Positions 56,289 through 63,839 of a stretch of DNA of 64,000 nt are shown piece after piece (position 1 is the first letter of the stretch; the number at the start of each line of letters is the position of its first letter). Under the pieces are notes generated by a model. That model did no database searches, was not told the origin of the DNA, and saw only the letters and a list, made by a program, of their open reading frames with translations. The stretch is taken from the NCBI RefSeq assembly GCF_001048695.1, contig NZ_CVRB01000004.1, positions 372,001 through 436,000 of the forward strand. The letters run 5' to 3'. A program made the position numbers and the translations under genes. The stretch comes from Neobacillus massiliamazoniensis (GTDB lineage Bacteria; Bacillota; Bacilli; Bacillales; Cytobacillaceae).

Positions 56289-58274
56289 TTAAGACACCTC
56301 TTTGCGTACTCCAGTATACCGCGGAGTAATATTTTGATATTTTCCGTTCCAAACGGCAAAAAGGGCACCGATAACGATCATGAAGGAACCGATCCATAAC
56401 CAAGCCATCATTGGATTCACTTTTACTACAAAGGTTGCCTTGCCATCATTTTCCCAAGCACTCAATACAATATATAAATCTTCTTTGATTGATGAGATAA
56501 TCGCTACTTGGGTTGAAGGCTCTGATTCTTGGTTACTATAAAATATTTTTTGGGGTTCAAAAGAGCCAAGTCGTTTTCCATTTTTAAAAACAGTTACATC
56601 AGCATAAACAACATCATTGCTTCCTTCTTTTTTCTGATCAAGGCGATCGTAATTGATTCGATACGCCCCAAGATCAATGGACTGCCCTAAACTGACCGTT
56701 TTCATTGTTTGCAGATCATAGTTTTGAGAACCAATAATCCCCATTGTAATAAGGGCAATTCCAATGTGAACCATGTAGCCACCATAACGTCGGCGGTTTC
56801 TAATCATTAAACGGTATAAGGCAACAAATGGAGCTTCTTTGGTCATTTTTCTTCTTGCCTTAACACCTCTATAAAACTCTAAGAAATGAGTGATGAATAA
56901 TAGAACAATCACACCGTATCCGATAACTGCCCATGCTTTTTGGATACCAAGAACAACCATTAACACCATACCTAAAACAGCAAGGATGGAAGGAATCAAG
57001 AAGTTTTTCTTAAGATTTTTTAAGCTAGAATGTTGCCAAGCTAGCATTGGACAAACTGCCATGACAAACATCATTGACAAAAGAATGGGGCTTTCGACTG
57101 TATTAAAGAATGGGATTCCGACCGTTACTTTTGTACCGCGAACTGCTTCTGAAACAAGTGGAAAAATCGTTCCCCAAAACACTGCAAAAGCTGCTCCAAC
57201 TAATAAAAGATTGTTAACTAAAAAGCTGCTTTCTTTTGAAACAAAGGACTGGAATTCTCCCGCACTTCGTTTAAGAAGGTTATAACGGCTCATTAAAACA
57301 TAAAGCGATCCAATGACGGCCAATCCCATAAAAACTAAGAAGTATAGCCCTAGATTGGAATTAGCAAATGCATGAACAGACGTAAGAACACCACTTCGCA
57401 CAAGGAATGTGCCAAAAAGAGTAAGGGCATAAGAAATGATAATTAAACTAATATTCCAAACCTTTAACATGTTTTTCCGTTCTTGAATCATCACGGAGTG
57501 CAAGAACGCTGTGGTGGTTAACCATGGCATAAAGGAAGCATTTTCGACTGGATCCCATGCCCAGTATCCCCCCCAACCTAGTTCTACATATGCCCATGCG
57601 GCCCCAAAGATATTTCCGAGACTTAAGAACAACCAAGCAATGATTGTCCAGCGTCTTGTCATTTTAATCCAGAAGTCATCAACGTTTTTCAAAATAAGTG
57701 CTGCCATTGCAAATGCAAATGGAACAGCTAAACCAACGTATCCTAGATATAAGGTGACTGGGTGTATAATCATCCCAGGGTTTTGCAGCATTGGATTTAA
57801 GCCTCTTCCTTCAGTTGGAATGCTGGCTGCTAAGGCAAATGGCTTTGCAACAAAACCAAGAATGAAAAAGAAGAAAACCGCATTGGCAAGAAGGATGGAT
57901 GCGATATACGGAACCATCGGGTTACCTTTCATTTTCCTAGAAAACGCTATCATACAGGTGTATAAAGTTAAGAAAAATGTCCATAGTAACAATGAACCGG
58001 CATTTCCAGCCCACAAAGCAGTCAGTTTATAGATAATTGGTAAATCGCTGCTTGTATATTCTGCCACATATTGATATTGAAATTGGGAAGTTGCTAAAAG
58101 GTAAAACAATGAAATCATTGCCATGGCTGCGCATACAAACAATGCTACTAATCCGCCCTTTGCACTATTTATGAATTTTTGCTTCTTGATGCTGATTCCT
58201 AATGTCATCATTAGTAGGGAATAAAGGGCCACAGCTAAGCCAATATAAATTGTTGCATTAGCAAATAAATACAT
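56289..58274 (-). CDS. ccmF: Cytochrome c haem lyase CcmF
   Basis: Large polytopic membrane protein, the core of the haem-apocytochrome ligase. 661 residues with about 14 hydrophobic segments; the WWD haem motif is GWGGYWAWDPVENASFMPWL (about 233-252), followed by FLHSVMIQERK and the conserved GTFLVRSGVLTSVHAFA. A soluble beta-rich part lies near the C-terminus (560-625). It follows ccmE by 27 bases. Confidence 0.95.
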   Translation of the reverse strand: MYLFANATIYIGLAVALYSLLMMTLGISIKKQKFINSAKGGLVALFVCAAMAMISLFYLLATSQFQYQYVAEYTSSDLPIIYKLTALWAGNAGSLLLWTFFLTLYTCMIAFSRKMKGNPMVPYIASILLANAVFFFFILGFVAKPFALAASIPTEGRGLNPMLQNPGMIIHPVTLYLGYVGLAVPFAFAMAALILKNVDDFWIKMTRRWTIIAWLFLSLGNIFGAAWAYVELGWGGYWAWDPVENASFMPWLTTTAFLHSVMIQERKNMLKVWNISLIIISYALTLFGTFLVRSGVLTSVHAFANSNLGLYFLVFMGLAVIGSLYVLMSRYNLLKRSAGEFQSFVSKESSFLVNNLLLVGAAFAVFWGTIFPLVSEAVRGTKVTVGIPFFNTVESPILLSMMFVMAVCPMLAWQHSSLKNLKKNFLIPSILAVLGMVLMVVLGIQKAWAVIGYGVIVLLFITHFLEFYRGVKARRKMTKEAPFVALYRLMIRNRRRYGGYMVHIGIALITMGIIGSQNYDLQTMKTVSLGQSIDLGAYRINYDRLDQKKEGSNDVVYADVTVFKNGKRLGSFEPQKIFYSNQESEPSTQVAIISSIKEDLYIVLSAWENDGKATFVVKVNPMMAWLWIGSFMIVIGALFAVWNGKYQNITPRYTGVRKEVS

Positions 58275-58301
58275 TTCGTCACCTTCTTATTGTTTGCCTG
58301 T

Positions 58302-58754
58302 TTAGTTTTTCTTTTCTGGTACGTTCGTTATGTCTTTATGTGTTTTAGGATCGTACTCCTTTGAATTCATCCCTTCATATTTGGATGGACATCTTGTTTT
58401 TACAGTATCAGCTTTAAAATGATCCTTTGTTGTTGGCGCCCCTTGCACGATAGCAATGATTCCTTCTGTAAAGTTATCTGGTTTTGGACCATTATAAAGG
58501 ACGTGCATGATATTGCCCTTGTCGTCTTTAATATCGAATTTTAATTCAATTTTGTCAGCGTTCCATTGAATCGATTTTTCAATAATATTCCCCTGTGTTG
58601 TAACATAATCATGCTTATGTTGATCTTGGGTGGCTAGTAATTTATCTAGCGATAATTCAACTCCACTTGAACCTGGTGTTGCGGCCATAAGGAGGAAAAC
58701 AATTGCCCCAGCAATAATAAAACCGCCAAGTAAAACGAGCGTATTCTTCTTCAT
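58302..58754 (-). CDS. ccmE: Haem chaperone CcmE, CxxxY variant
   Basis: Periplasmic-side haem chaperone: an N-terminal membrane helix (about 6-25) and an OB-fold domain (HVLYNGPKPDNFTEGIIAIVQG in pieces). Classical CcmE binds haem through the His of HxxxY. Here the position reads TRCPSKYEG, so Cys122 replaces His with Tyr126 kept: the CxxxY form described in some archaea and sulfate reducers. I use ATG 58754 (150 residues; GGGG 8 bases upstream); a GTG three codons earlier is possible. Confidence 0.9.
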   Translation of the reverse strand: MKKNTLVLLGGFIIAGAIVFLLMAATPGSSGVELSLDKLLATQDQHKHDYVTTQGNIIEKSIQWNADKIELKFDIKDDKGNIMHVLYNGPKPDNFTEGIIAIVQGAPTTKDHFKADTVKTRCPSKYEGMNSKEYDPKTHKDITNVPEKKN

Positions 58755-58767
58755 TCCTTTCACCCCA

Positions 58768-59805
58768 TCAAATTAATTTTTTCATTTCTTCTTCGTAGGT
58801 TTCCTGATCAATCTTTCCTGTTAACAGCTTTTTACGAAGTTCCTTTTTTTCTTCATCATTAGCTGATTTACTTTCATTTTTTCTAGTTCCCTTCTTTGGC
58901 TGCGGTTTCGTTGTTTTTCTACCTTTAGCAGGAATCGACTTCTTCCCTTTCAATCCAAAGTAAACAAATACCCCAGCTATGATAATGGCTAATCCAATAA
59001 TTAAGGCGCCTCCAATTCCAATAATTGGCTGCTTCGCATTCGTGCTTGTAGCTTTTTGGGTATCGGCATTCTTTACTCCAGCATGGTTACTATCATTAGG
59101 CGGCTGCATTTTATTAATGACTGATAGTGTTGATTCCGTTCCATCTTTCTTATAGGTGAATGTGTATTTTAGGTTTTGTCCTTTTTTAGTAGATTGGTAT
59201 TGATAGTAATAGAGGTCTTCACTATAATCACTTTTCGTTGTGTTTTGCGGCTTGGGGTCTAGTGATACTTCCTTTGCATTCATTGGTGAGTAAAAAATTA
59301 CATTAAGTTGGTCTATATCTGCTGGGTTTGTAAATGAATATGTAAAGTTCTTTTTATCGCTAACGTTAATGGAGTTCACGTAGTACTCGATAACAAATTT
59401 ATATGTCTCATTATTTTTGATTGGTTTTTCCGGCTTCCAGGATACAACGCCTTTTTGATTATCTAGGTTATATGGACGTTGTACTTCCGGCTTAGTTGGA
59501 TCTGGAAATTCTGCAACTAAATTCGTTTGAAAATCTTTTTCGCTTGAAGGAACGGGGATTTCAATGTCTCCAGCATAGTCCTGCCCGCTTTTATTGGTAA
59601 TGGTTCCATACATTCCCACCAGCAATGATGGTGTGTTTTGCGGCCACTTATCTGGATAATCAAATTCAGGCATGACCTGGATTTGCATTTCCTTGAAAGG
59701 GAATTTTTCTGGCTGAAATCCCGATTCAGCATGGGCATTTGGAATGATAAGATTGGATAAAAATGTTAAAATGACAAAAAATGCAATCCACTTTTTCTTT
59801 AGCAT
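58768..59805 (-). CDS. Unrecognised membrane protein, first gene of the ccm operon
   Basis: 345 residues, not recognised. Signal peptide (1-26, ending AHA), an extracytoplasmic region (27-230) of likely beta-sandwich structure with NKSGQDYAGDIEIPVPSSEKDF, a linker, one membrane helix (about 261-286), a very basic Lys/Pro stretch (288-315) and a helical end LRKKLLTGKIDQETYEEEMKKL that resembles SHOCT-type motifs. The order of parts is the same as in the protein at 54393-55400, including the GQDY segment, so the two look like distant paralogues. Four bases or so separate it from ccmE. Possibly a partner for apocytochrome or for membrane assembly; not known. Confidence 0.75.
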   Translation of the reverse strand: MLKKKWIAFFVILTFLSNLIIPNAHAESGFQPEKFPFKEMQIQVMPEFDYPDKWPQNTPSLLVGMYGTITNKSGQDYAGDIEIPVPSSEKDFQTNLVAEFPDPTKPEVQRPYNLDNQKGVVSWKPEKPIKNNETYKFVIEYYVNSINVSDKKNFTYSFTNPADIDQLNVIFYSPMNAKEVSLDPKPQNTTKSDYSEDLYYYQYQSTKKGQNLKYTFTYKKDGTESTLSVINKMQPPNDSNHAGVKNADTQKATSTNAKQPIIGIGGALIIGLAIIIAGVFVYFGLKGKKSIPAKGRKTTKPQPKKGTRKNESKSANDEEKKELRKKLLTGKIDQETYEEEMKKLI

Positions 59806-59913
59806 ATGAATCCTCCTGACTCAAAAACTAATCGTTAGAATATTACTATTTTTCACTATACTCCTCTTAGAAATAAATATAATCCATTCTAGAACTTATG
59901 GATGATTCACTCT

Positions 59914-59977
59914 TGAACATTTTGTTAATAGCTGTAAATTGTTACAATTTCGACAAAAAGAAACAACAAAATGTTCA
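59914..59977. promoter_or_regulatory. Inverted repeat upstream of the ccm operon
   Basis: TGAACATTTTGTT (59914-59926) and AACAAAATGTTCA (59965-59977) are perfect 13-bp inverses 38 bases apart, 110-170 bases before the first ccm-operon gene. The arrangement suggests a pair of operator half-sites. The regulator is unknown; the TGTGAACA-like tips loosely resemble redox-regulator sites. Confidence 0.5.
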
Positions 59978-60018
59978 CATTTACTAGACGAGGTAATCAT
60001 TACCTGCTTTATTGTCAT

Positions 60019-60062
60019 AAAAAAAACCTGCATTCACTAAATAAAATGAATCCAGGCTTTTT
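60019..60062 (-). terminator. Terminator of the PCYCGC-cytochrome operon
   Basis: AAAAAACCTG(C)ATTCA pairs with TGAAT(C)CAGG(C)TTTTTT around a 10-base loop, just after the cytochrome stop, with T runs. Confidence 0.8.
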
Positions 60063-60066
60063 TAGA

Positions 60067-60720
60067 TTATTTACTGTTTATTGAACGAATATATGTAACT
60101 ATATCTGTTATATCTTCCTTTTTAAGCTGGCGAACTCCTTCAAGACCTTTTAATGACGGGCCCATTCGGGTATCCTCACGTCCGTATGCCGTGCTAATCC
60201 AAATTTGTTTATCAGTTGTATAATGCAAATACTGTTGGTTAGCTAATGCAGTCCCCATTTTAAATTTACCGGAACCCGCTTCACCATGGCAGCTAAGACA
60301 ATACAAATTGTACATTTTCTTACCATTTTCAAGATTTCCAGAAATCGTCTGTGGCGCTTCTAACTTCATTTCTTTTGTTTGCCAATTCCGTATGAAAGCA
60401 ACCAGATCTTGTAGATCTTTTTCTGTTAATCTCGGCCCATAATTAGGCATACCAGTTCCTTCTCTGCCGTATTTTATAGCATTATAAATGTCTTTATTAG
60501 ATACAGTATTTAAAAAGTGTTGATTGTTAATTGCTGTCCCAGACTTTGTTCCCTCGCCCTTTCCAGTATCACCATGACAAACAATACAATTTTTTTTGTA
60601 AACTTGTTCCCCCGCTACTACGGCCTTGGAATCCTTGGTATTGAAGATGTTACTATTGAAGATTACAACAATTATACCGATCATAATCACAATATAGCTT
60701 CCAACTAAAAATTTTTTCAT
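60067..60720 (-). CDS. Membrane-anchored di-haem cytochrome c
   Basis: 217 residues: an N-terminal membrane helix (about 4-21) and two class I cytochrome c domains. Haem motif 1 is CIVCH (Cys45, Cys48, His49) with a likely axial Met91 (GTGMPNYGP); motif 2 is CLSCH (Cys141, Cys144, His145) with Met186 (TRMGPSL). It is a natural client for the ccm system next door. It starts 10 bases after the stop of the PCYCGC gene, with GGAG in that gap, so it is in one operon with it. Electron partner unknown. Confidence 0.93.
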   Translation of the reverse strand: MKKFLVGSYIVIMIGIIVVIFNSNIFNTKDSKAVVAGEQVYKKNCIVCHGDTGKGEGTKSGTAINNQHFLNTVSNKDIYNAIKYGREGTGMPNYGPRLTEKDLQDLVAFIRNWQTKEMKLEAPQTISGNLENGKKMYNLYCLSCHGEAGSGKFKMGTALANQQYLHYTTDKQIWISTAYGREDTRMGPSLKGLEGVRQLKKEDITDIVTYIRSINSK

Positions 60721-60730
60721 AGGTTACTCC

Positions 60731-61177
60731 CTACTTTGGTTCAGGCGTTGGAGTTGGTTCACCAAATTGTTTATATTTTTCAGTGATATGCTGATAAATT
60801 TCCTTAGGACTTTTGCCGTCAAGATGCATTTGGATCGCCTCCCGGGCGATATCAATACAGATATCTCAAGATATACTCATCGAATCCCATTGCTCGACAG
60901 CCTTGTTTTCTCCTAGTTTATCAATATAACAATTCATGTTGCTATTATGACCGTCTTGGGTACCACAGCCGCAATAGCAAGGAACTTGTGCAAGTACGTC
61001 TGGATATTTTGATGCCATAATATAAGTTTCTTGAATTTTCTCTGAAGAATTCATAACATAATCAGGTAATGGTTTATGCTTTTTGTCTAGTGTCCAAGTG
61101 ACCTTTTTAGAGCTACATCCTGCTGCTACCACTAAGATTAATAAGCAGAGAAGCATGAATGAAGTAATTCGTTTCAT
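60731..61177 (-). CDS. PCYCGC-motif lipoprotein, candidate selenoprotein with in-frame TGA
   Basis: Extracytoplasmic lipoprotein: lipobox VAAGC with Cys21, then VPCYCGCG (Cys67/69/71), GHNSNMNC (Cys83) and WDSMSIS followed by TGA (60866-60868). The same frame continues for 44 residues, DICIDIAREAIQMHLDGKSP... to FGEPTPTPEPK, and stops with TAG at 60731. That tail is typical of the family (PF13798). By my recollection of family members (WDxHxxxCGVCxxIA) the TGA takes the place of the first Cys of CxxC, so UGA read as selenocysteine would give U104-D-I-C107. A SECIS-like hairpin follows. Full product 148 residues; a conventional reading stops at 103. The alternative is a nonsense-mutated pseudogene. 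Promoter and GGAAGGGGG ribosome binding site are intact. It is the first gene of an operon with a di-haem cytochrome c. Confidence 0.75.
60834..60850 (-). promoter_or_regulatory. Bacterial SECIS-like hairpin after the in-frame TGA
   Basis: On the minus strand ATCGCC, loop CGGGA, GGCGAT: a perfect 6-bp GC-rich stem. The first loop G is 23 bases after the TGA, inside the distance used for bacterial SECIS elements (about 16-37), and a G is among the first two loop bases. Below it TTG/CAA can add three pairs past a small internal loop. A competing GATATC/GATATC hairpin (60848-60865) is weaker. Confidence 0.6.
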
Positions 61178-61317
61178 GTTTGTATCCCCCTTCCCTTATA
61201 GTGTTAGTTCATGTTCATTTTATCAAATTCCAAATAACCCAAAAGCAACTAATTTTTACTATTTAGTGAAGTTTTAACATAGAAAGTGTGTTCAAAGTCA
61301 ATTTTCTTATCCTAGAA

Positions 61318-61510
61318 TAAGAAAAGCGGAAGCGACTTCGGAACAAGCACAGCTTGTTCCTGCGAAGGTTATTCAAGGAAGATTTCCTTTATGCTCAGCC
61401 CCGACAAGCATAAGACGCTTCCAAAAAGAAGGCGTTCTTTGCCTTCATTTTGGAAGTGGCTAATGACCTCGAGGGGCTAGGCGCTGGAGCTGGACAATTC
61501 TCGAAGTCAA
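61318..61510. repeat. Dispersed intergenic repeat, family 1 (long copy)
   Basis: AATAAGAAAAGCGGAAGCGAC, ATGCTCAGCCCCGACAAGC and GGAGCTGGACAATTCTCG mark this as a long copy like 79-357. It lies in the gap between the PCYCGC gene and the IS element; no gene is seen between 61178 and 61627. Confidence 0.75.
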
Positions 61511-61532
61511 AATTTATACTTTCTTATCGAAT

Positions 61533-61553
61533 AAAAAAAGCCTTAGATCCGTC
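61533..61553 (-). terminator. Distal half of the interrupted efp terminator
   Basis: AAAAAAGCCTTAGATCCGTC is the inverse partner of ACGGAACTAAGGCTTTTT at 63236-63252. The two halves are now separated by the IS element. Confidence 0.8.
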
Positions 61554-61627
61554 AAAAACTGATATGCTCCCCTTAAAGTAGACAGATGAAAAAACAAAAA
61601 TCTGTTGTTACTTTAGGGGGATTTTTT

Positions 61628-62305
61628 ATGTCTAAAAGAAGTAAATATTCTTCTGAGGAAAAGTACCAAATTCTAATGAAATATTTAGAAGGGGAAATAA
61701 GCCCCAGCAGATTAATAAAGGAATACAAAATTTCTAATTCCACACTTCTCAGTTGGAAAGACAAATATGAATTATATGGTATTGATGGTTTAGAGGAATC
61801 ACATGGATGGAAAGAGTATTCAGATGAATTAAGATTAAGTGCCATTCAAGATTATTTATCGGGGGCTTATTCGATATTGGAAATATGTAGAAAGCGTAAA
61901 GTAAGCCGTGGCGCTCTCAGAGTCTGGATAAAGAATTATAATAATCATAAGGAAACGAAGAATACTCATCGGAGGAAATCCCTTATGATTCAATCAAAAA
62001 AATTATCATTTGAAGAGAAAGTTGAAGCAGTTCATCTCTGTATAAAAAATGGACATAATTATTCAGCTGTAATAGAAAAATATCATATTAGCTACCAGCA
62101 AATATACAGCTGGACAAAAAGGTATGAAGCAGAGGGACCAGAATCCCTACGGGATCACCGGGGAAGAAAGAAACCTGTAGAAGAAATGACAGAACAAGAG
62201 AAATTAAGGATAAAGGTTAAGGAATTAGAAGCGAAAAATTATCGATTAGAAGTAGAAAATGCTTTATTAAAAAAGTTGGAGGAAATCGAAAGAAGGCGGT
62301 ACTAA
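61628..62305 (+). CDS. IS3-family transposase OrfA (DNA-binding)
   Basis: 225 residues from ATG 61628 (GGGGG ribosome binding site). It has two or three helix-turn-helix units: KYQILMKYLEGEISPSRLIKEYKISNSTLLSWKDKY, then a second around ILEICRKRKVSRGALRVW and a third around YSAVIEKYHISYQQIYSWTKRY (all in pieces). The end is a leucine-zipper-like ELEAKNYRLEVENALLKK. The long three-HTH form fits the IS150 subgroup. Near its end A AAA AAG at 62269-62275 allows -1 frameshifting to OrfB. Confidence 0.9.
   Translation: MSKRSKYSSEEKYQILMKYLEGEISPSRLIKEYKISNSTLLSWKDKYELYGIDGLEESHGWKEYSDELRLSAIQDYLSGAYSILEICRKRKVSRGALRVWIKNYNNHKETKNTHRRKSLMIQSKKLSFEEKVEAVHLCIKNGHNYSAVIEKYHISYQQIYSWTKRYEAEGPESLRDHRGRKKPVEEMTEQEKLRIKVKELEAKNYRLEVENALLKKLEEIERRRY
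62269..62275 (+). other. Programmed -1 frameshift site of the IS element
   Basis: The slippery heptamer A AAA AAG stands in the OrfA frame (TTA AAA AAG). A -1 shift here enters the OrfB frame and gives the OrfAB transposase. Confidence 0.85.
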
Positions 62306-63192
62306 GCAGGGTTCGGAATGAAGTAGTTTATTGTGCTATACGCGAATTAAATGAGGAGAAGAATTGCCCTATTCATCTTCTTTGTTCATTATGCAAGACC
62401 AATCGATCTTCATACTATAAATGGCTTAATCGAAAAGAAACGGATCAAGAACGTGAAAATCGTGGTTTATTTAAAGAAATCAAAGCAATTTATCAAAAAG
62501 TGGAAGGAATTTATGGTTATCGAAGAATGACAATGAATCTTAACCGCAAAATGAATAAACATTATAATGCGAAAAGGATTCATCGTTTAATGAAATTAGT
62601 TGGATTACAAGCGAAGATACGACGGAAAAAGAAATGGGATCATCGTCCTTCAGATAATAATGTAGCAGATAATATCTTGAATCGGGAATTTACAGCAGCA
62701 CATCCCAATGAAAAATGGGTAACCGATATAACAGAATTGAAATACGGAGAAGGCCAAAAAGCCTATTTAAGCGCTGTTTTAGACCTGTATGACAATTCTA
62801 TTGTTTCCTATGAAATTGGACATCGAAATGATAATGAGCTAGTCTTTAAGACCATTAAGCGTGCTTTAGCTACGGCTACTTTAGAAGATGAAAAATTATT
62901 AATACATAGCGACCGTGGGTTTCAATATACATCAAATGGATTTAAAAAAATAGTCAAAAAAAAACATCTTACTCACAGTATGTCTAGAGTAGGAAAATGT
63001 ATTGATAATGGATGTATGGAATCATTCTGGGGGACTTTGAAAGTAGAAAGATATTATCTTCATCATTATCAATCCTTTAAGGAACTTCAAAAGGATATAA
63101 AAAACTACATTCAATTTTATAACCAAGACCGTTTACAAGCTAAATTTAATGGCCTTAGCCCGATAGAATATCGAACTAAGGCCATTGCCTAG
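62275..63192 (+). CDS. IS3-family transposase OrfB (DDE integrase domain), expressed by frameshift
   Basis: The -1 frame is open from the slippery site and reads VGGNRKKAVLSRVRNEVVY and on to SSYYKWLNR, then HTH_21-like GIYGYRRMTMNLNRK. The DDE core has VTDITELKYG (first Asp), LIHSDRGFQYTS (second Asp) and NGCMESFWGTLK (Glu), with Asp-Glu spacing typical of IS3. It ends in YNQDRLQAKFNGLSPIEYR. About 305 residues in total for the B part; an independent GTG start at 62500 is unlikely to be the main product. All catalytic residues are intact, so the element may be active. Confidence 0.9.
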   Translation, partial: VGGNRKKAVLSRVRNEVVYCAIRELNEEKNCPIHLLCSLCKTNRSSYYKWLNRKETDQERENRGLFKEIKAIYQKVEGIYGYRRMTMNLNRKMNKHYNAKRIHRLMKLVGLQAKIRRKKKWDHRPSDNNVADNILNREFTAAHPNEKWVTDITELKYGEGQKAYLSAVLDLYDNSIVSYEIGHRNDNELVFKTIKRALATATLEDEKLLIHSDRGFQYTSNGFKKIVKKKHLTHSMSRVGKCIDNGCMESFWGTLKVERYYLHHYQSFKELQKDIKNYIQFYNQDRLQAKFNGLSPIEYRTKAIA

Positions 63193-63233
63193 TTTTAGTT
63201 TTTGATACTGTCTACTTGACAGGGTGCAGTTCA

Positions 63234-63252
63234 AACGGAACTAAGGCTTTTT
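63234..63252 (-). terminator. Proximal half of the interrupted efp terminator
   Basis: AACGGAACTAAGGCTTTTT directly abuts the IS right end. Its partner is now 1.7 kb away at 61533-61553, so efp transcription probably continues into the IS in antisense direction. Confidence 0.8.
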
Positions 63253-63260
63253 ATTATAAT

Positions 63261-63818
63261 TTATCCTCTTGAAACATAAGTGCCATCTGTAGTATTAACA
63301 ATCAATTTGTCACCTTGATTGACAAAAAACGGAACTTGCACAACAAGACCTGTTTCAACAGTTGCAGGTTTTGAACCTCCTGAAGCTGTATCACCTTTAA
63401 TGCCAGGCTCGGTTTCCGTTACTTCAAGCACAACGGTGTTAGGAAGCTCTACACCAAGAGTTTCACCTTGGTACATCATAATGGAAACTTCCATATTTTC
63501 CTTCAAAAACTTTAATTCGTATTCAATGCTTGTTGCCGGAAGCTCCACTTGCTCGTAAGATTCCATATCCATAAACACATGCTGGTCGCCGCTTGCATAT
63601 AAATATTGCATTTTACGGTTGTCAATCTGTGCTTTCCCAACTTTCTCACCTGCACGGAATGTTTTTTCATTAACAGCTCCTGTCCGCAGGTTGCGAAGCT
63701 TTGAACGAACAAAGGCAGCACCTTTACCTGGTTTAACGTGTTGGAAATCCATAACGCGCCAAATGCCGCCATCCACTTCAATTGTTAATCCTGTACGAAA
63801 GTCGTTAACAGAAATCAT
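63261..63818 (-). CDS. efp: Elongation factor P
   Basis: Relieves ribosome stalling at polyproline. 185 residues in three beta domains: the KOW-like N-domain starts [20 protein letters not shown] and has the loop KPGKGAAF with Lys32 at the tip, the residue modified in many bacteria; the EFP signature lies near the end ([14 protein letters not shown]). AGGAGG lies 8 bases before ATG 63818. It follows the peptidase gene by 21 bases, as in Bacillus yqhT-efp. Confidence 0.97.
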   Translation of the reverse strand: MISVNDFRTGLTIEVDGGIWRVMDFQHVKPGKGAAFVRSKLRNLRTGAVNEKTFRAGEKVGKAQIDNRKMQYLYASGDQHVFMDMESYEQVELPATSIEYELKFLKENMEVSIMMYQGETLGVELPNTVVLEVTETEPGIKGDTASGGSKPATVETGLVVQVPFFVNQGDKLIVNTTDGTYVSRG

Positions 63819-63839
63819 GTAAAAATCCTCCTAAATCAA

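Larger units (their letters stand above)
61560..63233 (+). mobile_element. IS3-family insertion sequence (IS150 type)
   Basis: The 1674-bp element has imperfect 26-bp inverted ends (left TGATATGCTCCCC..., right inverse TGAACTGCACCCT..., 20 of 26 identical, both with AAGTAGACAG). It carries orfA and orfB in -1 register with a slippery heptamer. The flanks repeat AAC on both sides (target duplication of 3 bp). Removing the element and one AAC restores a perfect efp terminator, so the boundaries are firm and the insertion looks recent. Confidence 0.92.

Noticed and set aside
60848..60865. GATATC-TGTATT-GATATC as the SECIS element itself
   Set aside because: It begins directly after the TGA, its loop is only about 7 bases away and the stem is AT rich; the ATCGCC/GGCGAT hairpin fits distance and stability better.
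62305..62500. Broken transposase (pseudogene)
   Set aside because: The frame change between orfA and orfB is the programmed -1 frameshift of IS3 elements at A AAA AAG; all DDE residues are present.
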